The position numbers were made by a program, and so were the translations under genes. A stretch of DNA of 64,000 nt, taken from contig NC_134844.1 in NCBI RefSeq assembly GCF_965363235.1, positions 77,593,244 to 77,657,243 of the forward strand, in the 5' to 3' direction. Below, piece after piece: positions 36,101 through 46,199 of this stretch. The first letter of the stretch is position 1. Each line of letters starts with the position of its first letter. The DNA comes from Mytilus galloprovincialis (lineage: Eukaryota; Mollusca; Bivalvia; Mytilida; Mytilidae). The notes under the pieces are model-generated. The model saw only the letters and a list, made by a program, of their open reading frames with translations. It was not told where the DNA came from and did no database searches.

Positions 36101-39100
36101 CAATTTTGTTTATACCCAAACATAAAAGAAAGAAAACTCTGGACATGCTGTTAGTATATTATCATTTGTCATGATTCATTAAATGTTGATATAGTCGATG
36201 TAAAATGCAACTGTTTTCTATCTCATAGATTGCAGTGGCAAACCATTCAATTTTTTGACGACAAAATTATTTACACTTTTTGTGATTGTCCTTATGCTGA
36301 CATAGAAAGAGCAAAATATGAAACCATTGATGATCTAAACTTTGTTTAACCAAATTTACTGTCTGTGTGATATAAGTATAAATGTATGAAGCATAAGAAA
36401 ATCGACAGCAGATGATTTTAACATCGATTAGTTAGCGTAAACATAGACAATAATAGTGCATTGACCTGACATATCAACGATATAAGGATAAAGCTTAGAA
36501 ACGGGGAAATGCGAGGCTCTGCCGAGTTATTTCCCCGTTTCGGGCCGAATCCTTATATCGTTGATATGTCAAGTCAATGCACTATTATTGTCTTTATACT
36601 GCAATCTAAGAAATATACAACACGATAAAATTGACATTACCTGTTGAAATTCGCAACGATGGTGAACGAATTTGTTTACAAATGAACTAAAATATCAACA
36701 TAAGCATAGAAAATAATGATTTATAGTTTGCAGACCAAAAATATTAACAAGTGAAATGTTTTTTAATAAAATTTGCAAAAGAAATAAGTTTGAGTCGTTG
36801 TATACATGGAAAACAAGAACAGGTTGAATAGGTCGTCTGAATAATTAATTATAATTTCGGAAATTTCTATCTAAATATTCATGAGGAAAAGTGATATCAT
36901 GTCAGTGACTGTATATGACATAAAAATATACGGTCAACACATTTTGACTGCTCAAATAGAACGAGTGCAGTCTATGTTGTTTTATAGTCACTGATACTTT
37001 TATAGAAGAAGAATTTTCCAGAATGAATATAGGGTTTTTACCGTTGTCTTTTGTAAAGACATCTTCCATGTTTCCTACTGGTACTGAATATTCTGCAACA
37101 ACGTCCCTAATAGCTTCCAATTTGAACATACTAAAACAGCCGGGGCAACACATAACTGAACCAATAATGTTCTGTGCACTCTTATTCATCCATAAATCTA
37201 AAAGTACAATATTTCGAAATAAAATATCATATTGAATAGAACTTTTGTGATAACATGAGGAACATGACGGGTGCCATATATGGAGAAATATCTGTTTATC
37301 CTTCCAGAGCACCTGAGATCACTCCCAATTTTTGGTGGGGTTCGTGTTGCTTTTAGTTTAGTTTTCTATGTTGTGTATTGTGTTCTATGATTTGTCTGCT
37401 TGTCTTTTTCTTTTTTAGCCATGGCATTGTCAGTTTATTTTCGATCTATGAGATTGACTGTCGCTCTAGTATTTTTCAACCCTCTTTTGTTGATAGCTCT
37501 GGGTTTATTTGTTCATGGTTTTACTTTCCATTGAATTATGTATGGCTTATCAGCACGTTACATCTCAAATATGATTTAGATTTCAATTGCTTTGGTCTCG
37601 AGCAGCGCTGAATAGAAATAATTGCCCGAGTAAATTAAAGTTGGTACTGTTGATGGTCAATAAATGCATTAATTTCGTTATCACATTGAAACTGTTTCGC
37701 TATTGACTGTACATGTTCCCTGTAGATTTTTTTATATTCCCGATAAAAAATTCATTGGTACATTCTTAAACTTATGTCTTGTTCTTTCTAATTTGAATGT
37801 GTTGCCCTTTTGCACAGTAGAACGTCCAGTAAGACCCCTTTTTGGTCCCGAAATATAGTAGTTTTACAAAATATTTAAAATGTAAATTTTTAGCTAATTA
37901 TTGAAAAGAAGAATACTTCTGTTACATAAATATGTGCTGTTTTTGACAATACAATGCTCATGGTATCGGGTACTATACATCATATAATATAAAATTTCAA
38001 TCCTGGTATCTATGATGAGTTTATTTATAGTCATGCTAAATTACTGAAATCTCACAATTTTAGCATTTGAGTTAATCTTTAGACGGCCAAACAAATGAAA
38101 GTGGCCACATTAGTGTTCATTCTTATTATTCAAATCTTAGTTGTATTTGATGATAATAAATTAAAACATAAAGGTTGAAGATGACCACGGATGCTGCCAC
38201 TTTCATTTTTGACAAAAACCACCTAAAAAGTGACATATTTTTTTTTTATAATTCAAGCTTTAGTAAGAGCGTCTTTAATGACTAAATCAGTCTAAATCTT
38301 CAAAATAATTTATTGAATCTACTGAAAATATTTAATAAGTGTTCAAAATCTTTCATCAGATGAACCTGAACTTTAATGCCAAAATCGGAACTTCCCTTGC
38401 TTTTCAATGTTTTTTTAAGTTGAAAATTAATGCTAGCAAGGGAGATTATTCATTACAATTCTTATGATGCCAATCTTGAAATTAAAAGGTGCTAATGTTT
38501 GCTCTTTGTTATAACCTTATTGTTATGATTCTTAAACAAACAATCAGTGTAAAAATGAATAATTAAGCACACTGAAATGTCAGAATTGTAAATTATAAGG
38601 AGAAGTCTAAAATGATATCAGAAGTGACTTTAAACATGGTCACATAGAACTGATTTTTTTTTTAAAGTTTATTTTTATATTTGTTTTATAGTTAAATTTA
38701 TAACAACCATTTTGACATTTGTTTTTTTTTTATAATTTATAATCAAAACAACTCTATTTTGTCAGTATTTGAATTAAATTAATTTGATAAATGATTTTTT
38801 ATTGAAGTATATACAAAAGGAGATAATTCAAAATTGCTTTTTTTTATTATTCTGACCTGATTAGAAGTGATGAAAATAACTATGCTCAAGACATAGATGG
38901 AAAACGTTCCTGTTTAAGTACATCTATTAATTATCTTATATATTATTTTTATTTTGAAAATTTTTGTATATTATAATTGTGTTTGAAAGATTCGGTAAAA
39001 ACAAAACGTTCAGGAAATCGAATATTTTAGGAACCGGACATTACAGTCGAAATGAAATTAAGAAATCTGTTTTCGAATATCAATCATCGATCGAGATTTA

Positions 39101-42100
39101 TCACCTACTTAATAGTTTTTGGTGTATTTAGTAAATGAGAAATGCAGTTGAGAAAGGGAAATCGATTTTTAAATATCAACAGAAAATTTTTCGACATTAC
39201 AAATAATGTCAATGAGCCAATCACTCGGTTTACAAAAAACTACTTTATTGTTTTTCTGTTTGTGTTTTTCATTTTTAGCCATGGCGTTGTCAGTTTGTTT
39301 TAGATATACGAGTTTGACTGTCCCTTTGGTATCTTTCGTCCCTCTTTTATTGAGAATTATTCCTGTTTCTGCACTTATTTTACCTTTAGCATATTCGAAC
39401 ATCTGCAGCCAGACAATAGGATGATACTGAATTCCTGTAGGATATGTTCGACCACAGACAGCCCCAACAGTCCGGTCTGATTCACACATGTGTAAAACTT
39501 TCAATATACTTGTATCCGTAAACGTCATATCAGCATCAGTTGCAAGGATATAATTATCATAACCAAAGTTATCCTGTTCGTGGTGCAATTGTTGTGAATA
39601 TTTTATGGTGTGAATAATGTTAAATGATTCATTTCTATCTAAACACTTTTCATTTTTGCTCGTATCGGCTACAGATATTTCTGTCGATTCTGTGTCAACA
39701 CAATAAATCTCATTTTGTTTTACTAACGACTTACAATAATTATCTAGAAGTGTAAAATCATGTTGCGCGGTTTCGTATAACTCTTCAGGCGAGTTCAATG
39801 TATATATAGAAAGTAAACTTCCGTAAGGTGGTCTTATTGGGAAATTGTCAGAGTACCTCCAAAAGTTAGACGTACGATAGTTTAAGATATACTCCATATA
39901 CATTATTTGACTCCAACGCTTTTTCGCCTTGACCTTAGAAACATCTTTCAAGTGAACAAACAATGGTGTTGTTTTGTTTACTTCCCAGAAAAGCTGTAAT
40001 CCGTATGGCGTAAATAGCATGACACCTTGGTTATTGTTTGTTAAAAATTGGTTTTCAATTAAGCTCATTAACTGAAGACCAAACTGCTTTATAGTTTGTC
40101 CATCAGCACCATTATCTAAGAATATATGAGATTCAAAAACAATATTTTCTCTTTTTAAAAGGTTTGAATCTGAAATGTTTCGTATACTAGCCAGTAATTT
40201 GTCCATTTCTAGTGATGATTCCTGATGCATTGTAGTACAGACAAAGATTCGTCTTTTGTTGTCAGCCGACTTATTGCATGTTGGTGTCTCCATTGTATTG
40301 AAAGTTCTACCGATTAAATGTTGCAATATCAAAACGGCTTCATACATACTACACTCATTACACTGTATAGTTCTATCATTCAATATATCCAATAACAACG
40401 GAACAATTAATAGTCCTGCGAGAGTTCCATAGAATGCAGTATTATCTGCTCCTACTTTAATTCCTTGAGAAAATGTACCGATACTACAAGCCCATGTAAT
40501 GTGAGATACATGTATTACTGACGAACACATAAATACTAGTATGAATGATACTATTATGGACGACACATACATCGGTAAATGAACAACACATTTACCAGCT
40601 TTAGAATTAACATTGAAAAACTTAACACACTGACATAGAAACGAGCTTAGTAAGATTGAAAAACAAAAGCTAAGATGTTTAGTATTCGGTAAATATAAAG
40701 TCTCAAAGAATACTGTAATTGATAATAATTCGTTTGTATTACTTTTTCGTTGTAGAAAGTAAATCGAAAACACACAAGTTAGCATCTTCAAAATGATATA
40801 CAATATAGCGGAATTCTGAGTTGTTCTGTTGTCTGTTGTATGAATACGTCTTTGAATGCTCGGAGAAACAATTATTGATATCATCACTAGGAAGAGAAAC
40901 GTGATTCCAGCTTCTTCTACTGACATTCTTTTTGTTATCACCAGCAATACAAAACAATAAATGACACAGCTTATGAAAACTAAAACCAAAAGATGCTGTA
41001 TGTAACGACAACAGCTAATAATGGTCTTCTGAAACAAAACAAATATCAATCAGTACTTTTGGATCTGAAACCATAACGCAGCAATGCAATACAGAATCTT
41101 ACATAATTTATCAAATAAAGTAATAAACTCTGGCTACTGAAGTTTTAAAAAATTAGTTGTTATTACTTCTAAACACTTTACAATAAATCAATCATCAACC
41201 TCATCTTTCTTTAGTGTTGGTGTATCTTTTGATTTTTTTCGTGGATTGTTTACTAATGACAATTTTCATTTTGTCAGTGTTACATGTGTTACTCTGGAAA
41301 AGAGTAGTTATATAAACTATGTAAACACGCGAAGAGGTACATGTGTGTATGATCGAAATGGTACAAAGAGATCTATATACTCTTCCAAAAAATAATTTTC
41401 ATATGCAATATTTGCAAAAAAAATCATTCCATTTGTCAAATTGTGCATAAAACAAAACACTGTCACAAATAATAAAACTAGTCTACGATAACTGAAAAAC
41501 TGGACAAAATCTAATTAATATAATTAACATTATATTTAAACTGTTGATAATGTTATTATACATGTTATAAACGTGTTATTAAATGAGGTGAACGTACCAT
41601 TCCAGTGGTACACATGGAAAAGATCAATCCTGAGTGTAACACACCTAACAACAGAAATCCTGGTATTTTCCACAGATATCTCAAAAACAAGCTTGTCTGC
41701 ATGTAACTCTCAGCAATGGATAATATAACACCCTTAAAACATTAACCTTTTGAATTATAAACAAACTTCTGAATATCATAAACAATTATGTTTATTTGTA
41801 ACTTGTGCCAATTAGTAGTAAATGGATATTAGTCTCAAACGATTATTTGATCTAGGACTCACCTGACAAGACTAAGCATACGATTTGATTATCCCTTTTT
41901 TCATTCTTCATGATTCAGTATGTTATTGTTGTGTACTAACTACTAAGCAGATTATATATAAAAAAAAAAAAAAAACAGGACGGTGTAAAGTGACATCCTC
42001 CTTGAAGTAGTTTTTTCAGCATACTGATTTTTATTTAAAACAAGAAACAAAAATAATATAGTCAAATGCGCAAATTTTAACGGGTATAAATTTAAGCTCC

Positions 42101-43338
42101 TCTTTTAAATGATATGTATACACTTATGCATTAAAATAACATATAACAAGCAATGAACTATATAGCGGTCATGTTTAAATTAAATCTTACCAATAAAAGT
42201 GATTGCTTGTTTGGCCACTCCTTCCATTTCTGGCCTGTTGAAAACGAAGATGTCCATACTTTCGATACAAAAGAGGCAAAATATGGAAACAGAACTATTA
42301 ACAGAGTAACCGATCTCCTGCAAATATATATATAAATATAATAATCATAGTAGCAGTGCAAAAACAATAATAAGCTTTAATTTACACTAGTACATTTTCG
42401 TAATTATTGACGATTAACGATCGCAATGTGATCCAACATTATTACATCGACGGTGAAACCATAATATTTGATTTATAAATATCCTTAGGAATATTTGTTT
42501 ACTTAATTTGAGTTTGACCAACAATAACTTTCCTACTTTGTTCGCCCAATCTAATACAATTATTTTTGCAAAAAGTAAAATAATCCTGGTATCTATGATA
42601 AGTTTATTTACAACCACTGGGTGGATGCCACTGCTGGTGGAGATTTATTTCCCCGAGGGTATCAGAAGCCCGGTAGTCAGTTCTGTGTTGACTTGAATTG
42701 TAATTGATATGTTCATAATTATGAATTTACCGCTCACAAAATTTAGAATTTTTGAAATACTAAGGCTTTTCTACCTCAGGAATAGATAACCTTAGCTGTA
42801 TTTGGCAAAACTGTTAGGAATTGATGGTCCTCAATGCTCTTCAATTTCGTACTTCATTTGACTTTTTAACATTTTTTTATTCGAGCGACACTGATGAGTC
42901 TTCTTATGAAGACGAAACGCGCGTCTGTCGTAAATATAAAATTCTAATCCTGGTATCTATGATGAGTTTATTTATAAATAACTATGGAATGAAATGAAAA
43001 TTCCAGACGGAAAGTCCTTTATTATGGTAAAATCAAAGCCCAAACACATCAAACGAATTGAAAACAATTGGCATGTTCCTGTTTTAGTACAGTTATTCCC
43101 TTATATAGAACATGATTACTGAACATGGTTTTATATTACAAATGTCCAACACTGTAGTGTAAACCTAAATTGGTCTTTTTTATCTTCATAATAATTTTAG
43201 AGCCTTACCATTCATTGTTTGATTGCAATTCCTTTTGACTAAATAATAAAACTAAGGATCCCTGGTGAACACAGAAGACAATACAAATCAGGCTGAACAG
43301 AATACATTGAAGTAATATTTTAAAGCTCATCCTTGTAC
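29776..43338 (-). CDS. Chitin synthase (5' end missing), nine exons
   Basis: This is a multi-pass plasma-membrane glycosyltransferase (GT2) polymerising UDP-N-acetylglucosamine into chitin, used in molluscs for shell matrix, radula or gut lining. Exons (minus strand): 43,338-43,209; 42,317-42,191; 41,732-41,598; 41,028-39,384; 37,197-37,042; 35,414-34,932; 33,395-33,184; 31,314-31,266; 30,167-29,776. All borders are GT/AG and all phases agree, giving about 1,108 residues. Hallmarks appear in the right order: CTTMHQE, TDAD, CCPGCF, GEDRW, QRRRW, SWGTR. The 5' end is not visible, so I cannot tell whether it carries the myosin head found in some mollusc chitin synthases. The region is free of internal stops and looks functional. 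An inverted partial copy lies at 49,929-53,397. Confidence 0.9.
31266..31314 (-). CDS. Chitin synthase 49-nt microexon
   Basis: The acceptor is CTTTCCTTAG and the donor is GTACGA. It encodes 'VPNIKQNTQKESESQQ' plus one base. Without it the phase 0 end of the previous exon (33,184) would not join the phase 1 start of the last exon (30,167); with it the frame closes. A 49-nt partner with the same borders lies at 50,697-50,745, which strongly supports it. Confidence 0.85.
32740..33075 (+). repeat. Repeat family C in a chitin synthase intron
   Basis: This contains 'acttacgtcgtaactacaat'-like, 'cgaattagactatttaccgg', 'cttacccttccggagcatc' and 'ttagccatggcgttgtcag' blocks. It sits antisense to the gene, between the microexon and the exon at 33,184. 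Confidence 0.8.
33184..33395 (-). CDS. Chitin synthase exon with SWGTR motif
   Basis: 212 nt, in phase 1, out phase 0, donor GTAAGT. It encodes membrane segments (GSYIYGAVLYPWDAWILLTGPVY in part) and the conserved SWGTR (33,190-33,204). SWGTR is the C-terminal signature of chitin synthases, linked to polymer extrusion. The inverted copy at 49,929-50,140 has the same length but reads SRGKS there. Confidence 0.9.
33590..34600 (+). repeat. Composite repeat A/H in a chitin synthase intron
   Basis: The family H part has two to three units of about 110 bp ('tgcctttttttgtttctttg', 'cctgtacttatacatcccg') at 33,590-33,870. The family A part follows at 34,290-34,600. The same element, in matching position and orientation relative to the exon, lies at 48,795-49,820 beside the inverted copy. 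It was therefore present before that duplication. Confidence 0.7.
34932..35414 (-). CDS. Chitin synthase exon with EDRW and QRRRW
   Basis: 483 nt, phase 1 in and out, acceptor ATACAG, donor GTAGGT. It starts with GEDRWMCT and carries QRRRW (35,287-35,301), the product-binding motif of processive GT2 enzymes. Several membrane helices follow, ending FKDLAYG. All catalytic residues expected in this part are present. Confidence 0.92.
35518..35690 (-). pseudogene. Chitin synthase exon relic
   Basis: This is a partial second copy of the 3' part of the neighbouring exon (34,932-35,414), about 550 bp upstream of it in the gene's direction. Minus-strand translation reads 'LPSRVPSTKVILKNMLFIFF' where the true exon reads 'LLSRVPSTIQLVITKMLIIIF', and both go on to 'GTGTEYISVI' or 'GAGTVYISVI'. 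The frame is still open over about 44 codons but lacks the EDRW/QRRRW part and a donor. I think it is a non-functional relic of a local tandem duplication. Confidence 0.75.
36445..36593. repeat. Foldback palindrome
   Basis: Two arms of about 64 bp pair almost perfectly around a loop of some 20 bp. The left arm starts 'agacaataatagtgcattga', and its inverse ends 'gcactattattgtct'. The outer ends are exact. It is non-coding and lies in a chitin synthase intron. It looks like a foldback or MITE-type element. Confidence 0.8.
37042..37197 (-). CDS. Chitin synthase exon with CCPGCF
   Basis: 156 nt, phase 1 in and out. It encodes DLWMNKSAQNIIGSVMCCPG and CFSMFKLEAI. The CCPGCF-type box precedes the acceptor-binding EDR in chitin synthases. 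The donor GTAAAAA at 37,041 is weak but keeps the frame. Confidence 0.9.
37250..37500 (+). repeat. Repeat family C in a chitin synthase intron
   Basis: This runs from 'aacatgacgggtgccatat' to 'tttagccatggcattgtc' and 'caaccctcttttg', antisense to the gene. The plus-strand frame at 37,378-37,611 belongs to it. Confidence 0.75.
37955..39165. other. Intron without a recognised element
   Basis: This is AT-rich. A short family B end ('caatcctggtatctatgatg', about 37,998) is the only repeat recognised. No coding signal is seen. Confidence 0.5.
39235..39350 (+). repeat. Repeat family C end fragment, intronic
   Basis: This is the right end of family C ('ttagccatggcgttgtcag' to 'ctttcgtccctctttt'). 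It lies just downstream of the splice donor at 39,383. Because the minus frame stays open through it, the long open frame appears to run into this repeat. The donor shows the repeat is intronic. Confidence 0.8.
39384..41028 (-). CDS. Chitin synthase large catalytic exon
   Basis: 1,645 nt; acceptor TTTGTTTCAG (41,031-41,029), donor GTAAAATAAG, phase 0 in, phase 1 out. It encodes a membrane-rich first half, then the GT2 domain: CTTMHQE (40,219-40,239), a FLDNGADG segment in the place of the usual FDDA region, ILATDADMTFT with the metal-binding DAD (about 39,522-39,545), and GRTYPTG and WLQMFEYAKG. The segment between the first motif and DAD is long and variable, as in this family. Confidence 0.92.
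41598..41732 (-). CDS. Chitin synthase N-terminal membrane exon
   Basis: 135 nt, phase 0 at both ends, acceptor TTTTAAG, donor GTACGT. It encodes GVILSIAESYMQTSLFLRYL and two hydrophobic stretches. It was found from splice sites and phase, not from homology alone. Confidence 0.8.
42191..42317 (-). CDS. Chitin synthase N-terminal membrane exon
   Basis: 127 nt, acceptor ATTTGCAG, donor GTAAG, phase 2 in, phase 0 out. It encodes 'RSVTLLIVLFPYFASFVSKV' and a polar loop with 'GQKWKEWPNKQ'. The phase links it to the exons on both sides. Confidence 0.8.
42585..42980 (+). mobile_element. Retrozyme-like family B element with intact hammerhead
   Basis: The sequence 'aatcctggtatctatgat' followed by 'agtttattta' starts the element (about 42,583-42,613) and recurs as 'aatcctggtatctatgatg' plus 'agtttattta' just after the ribozyme (about 42,945-42,974). 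The period is near 360 bp. Between lie the 'gatgccactgctggtggaga' block and the family B body, then the hammerhead at 42,885-42,931. More than one unit length with a ribozyme at the junction is what reverse transcription of a multimeric or circular RNA would leave. It has no coding capacity. Confidence 0.65.
42885..42931 (+). ncRNA. Hammerhead ribozyme, intact (family B)
   Basis: Stem I is GCGACA (42,885-42,890) with TGTCGT (42,926-42,931), all pairs formed with one G-U. The core is CTGATGA (42,891-42,897). Stem II is GTCTTC/GAAGAC, six perfect pairs with a TTAT loop. GAAA follows at 42,914-42,917. Stem III is minimal (CGCGCG). The cleavage UC is at 42,924-42,925. The CGAAACGCGCGTC box matches the Schistosoma satellite hammerhead as I recall it. 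Stem I has changed on both strands relative to other family B copies (GCGTCA/TGGCGT), so pairing is preserved. Confidence 0.85.
43209..43338 (-). CDS. Chitin synthase, most upstream exon seen
   Basis: 130 nt, acceptor TATTTTTAG, donor GTAAGG, leaving phase 2, which fits the next exon. It encodes MSFKILLQCILFSLICIVFC, then VHQGSLVLLFSQKELQ. The frame is open to the acceptor, so this is probably an internal exon and the true start is further right or outside. Use of the Met inside it as the start is possible but less likely. Confidence 0.7.
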
Positions 43339-43339
43339 C

Positions 43340-45050
43340 TAAAAATATATTCATTGAGTATTATATGACAATTCAATGTAGACTGCTAGAGACACACAGA
43401 AATAGATAAACATGCATACTAGTAGATATTTTTAAAACAGTTTGTTTAACTTCAATCATATGCATGCACTAACGCTTGAGAAATTTTACAATTTAAAAAC
43501 AAACTCAGCATGATTATGATAAAAAAAAAAAAAACACCAGCAAAACGAACCTGTTTGGAATGTCGGCTCAATCTGATAATTCGAGTTTAGAATTCAAAGA
43601 ACATGATTCAGTAACGGCGTTTGAAATGAAGTTGTCAAATTGTAGGCCTGGGTAATTATTTTTTTCTGATTTTTTTTCGAATTCTTCAAATCGTCATTAA
43701 TTTTTCGCTCATTTTTTTGTTTTCTATTACACATGGAGGTATGTGTTGTTTTAATTGAGCAGATTGAAAATGTTCTTAGTTTAATGATTCTTCAAGTTAA
43801 ACGATTTGCCTGTTGATTATTTCAAGATTAGTTTGTAACGTTTCCCATTATAATAAACAAATCATCACTCACTTGTTATTGCATACTACATGTATGCAAG
43901 TGTAATTTAGAGCATATAGATAATTGTTTGCAATGTAAGCAACACAAAATCACATATGGTTGATCAGTATTGATGATCAATATTTATGATATCTTACTGA
44001 CAGCAAAACAAATGCTGGTTGTATATTATAATAGATACTGAAATTAACAACATATGCTAACATATTTGATCACAAACATACATGTAGTTTTGTATCTATA
44101 AAACATATAGCATAATTTTAATTTCGTATTTCGGATTCTTTAATAACCAATAACATTTTGGCTGTTATAATGCTTTTAGGATTAACACTCAGACGGGCCA
44201 AAATATGTTTAGGTTTTTCTAGCGTGGTCAAGTAAAAATACAACTCACCAATATATAAAGCTTTGTTATTTGATGTGATTTATGGATTATTTGACAAAAC
44301 CTAGACATGTTGCGTGACGTCTGTGTTTTAACATCTAGAAATGAGTTTTATATTACATTTCAAATGAAATCCAATAATTGTTTTAAAAAAATGTACAAAA
44401 CAAATTTATTCATATTTGATATCTTGACAATACGATATATGTAGATTGTATTATAATGTGAAATGTTAATTTTTATTTTATTTTTAACTAGTCAGTATAT
44501 AAATGTGTATTTCTTTTCAGACAGACAGACGTTACTGCCTATAATTAAACTATATCAACATATTAAACAATTTTTTCCATAAACTTGTCTTATATTTTAC
44601 TAAAATGAATTATTCAGCACTTTTTGCATTATACATATTCAATTTTTTTACCAAATTGGGAATCAAATTCATCAGATGAAATATTTTGTTGTTTTAAAGG
44701 CACATCTTCTTCCTGCAGTAATGTAGACGTGTATTATAATATTTCAAACCATTAATCTCCAAAAATTTTATCATTTTTGTAGTTATCGATTCTGTATTTT
44801 GTAAAATGATGTTTGTCTTTTTTGCATTTTTCATTTAACATATCTCCGATATCCTTTGCTGATGTATGTTAATGGATATAAAATTACTACAACCTAGTTA
44901 ATAATCTTTGTAGATCATATCGTTTGTATCTATAAAAAATATATATTAACGAAAACATTGCAAGAAAATAATCATTGACTACGCCATATGAAATACAAAG
45001 GATAAGTTTGGCAGAAATTTGGCTTTAATCGACTTATGTACATACATACC
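43340..45050. other. No gene recognised
   Basis: This is where the missing 5' exons of the chitin synthase should lie. No convincing exon was found on the minus strand. The sequence is AT-rich with no clear repeat. Confidence 0.4.
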
Positions 45051-45069
45051 ATCATTATCTTTTGGCCAG

Positions 45070-45673
45070 TAAATTATTTATCATTTTTATTCGAATATCT
45101 TTCAATATCATAGTTTTATTTGTATTTGTAATGATTTATTCTTGATGGATGTGCCGAGAATAGAAACATTCGATTTGAAACATAATTACTCTAAATCAAC
45201 CAAATTACTTCCATAATGCCAATTAAAATACGTGACGCAAGAGCTGACCGGATCGTAGAATAAAACAAAGAAAAATAAGTTTTTTTTTTTAAAAAATCCA
45301 CCAAATGATCGAATTGACGCACAAGATGACCACTTACACTAAATAGAATTATTTTAAGGACGATATTAAATATAATTCGAAATAACCGTGACGTGACATA
45401 CCCAAAAACACCACTTTTTGTGTATTACGAGAGTGTCGTTTTATCATTTTGATCACTTTAGATAAATTGATAATTAAAAGACTTCAGTTTGTCAATCCTA
45501 CTTTCAATAATTTTATCAATATTTTACAGGATGACAATCCAAATGTGTAAACTAATTATACAATAGATATAAGGATTCATATAAAACACGTGAAGGTTTT
45601 GACCATGTCTTTTATCTTTATGACTGGTATTTGCTTCTCCGCTGCAGCAGAAATCAGCCAAAAGCCTTATATC
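45070..45673 (+). promoter_or_regulatory. Orphan third copy of the peptide-gene promoter and first exon
   Basis: The block from a 'cttgatggatgtgccgaga' stretch through 'gacgcacaagatgacca' matches the upstream regions of the two peptide-gene copies, in inverted orientation (6,000-6,200 and 24,240-24,470). TATA (CATATAAAAC, 45,579-45,588) is followed by ACGTGAAGGTTTT. A first exon follows, with 'gctgcagcagaaatcagcc', ending at 45,673 on the donor GTAAGTAAC. No matching coding exon was found downstream. A decayed gene fragment and repeats occupy that space instead. Confidence 0.65.
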
Positions 45674-46199
45674 GTAAGTAACACTTTTATCTTTATTTTG
45701 TGGAGTTGTTTCCTTGGTTTGAAACATTTTATATTTTATCGATTATGTTTCTTTGTTTTGATGTTTACACACATTTTGATAATGCGTCAATTAGTAAAAC
45801 GGCAACACATTGGAGTGTTTTTGGTAAGCTGTTGTGTCAATGTGTAGATTGAACCATTTATATAACATGACATTTTTCTTTACACACGCTGTTTTTGTTC
45901 CATCCTAGCTATCTGATGAATTTAACATTAAGATGATATTGTTCATTTGTCTATGTTTTCATACAGACGATGATATATTGATCCGAACTCTACATCGATT
46001 TTTGGACGTCATCACGCGACTTTTGTGTGTAAAAAAGAAATCGGACCTGGTCAACCGGAATATCTCTGAAATCAAACATATTTACCGGAAGACACGTAGA
46101 TTTATAATTTCAAGCAGTCTCAAACTATAAACAGAGCATGTGTTAAGCAACCACTTCCTAAAAAATATTTCAAAGAATCGGGAAATACTTACACGTATC

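Noticed and set aside
39169-39383. C-terminal extension of the large chitin synthase open frame
   Set aside because: It runs past a good splice donor into a family C repeat. The next exon joins in phase at 37,197, so this part is intron.
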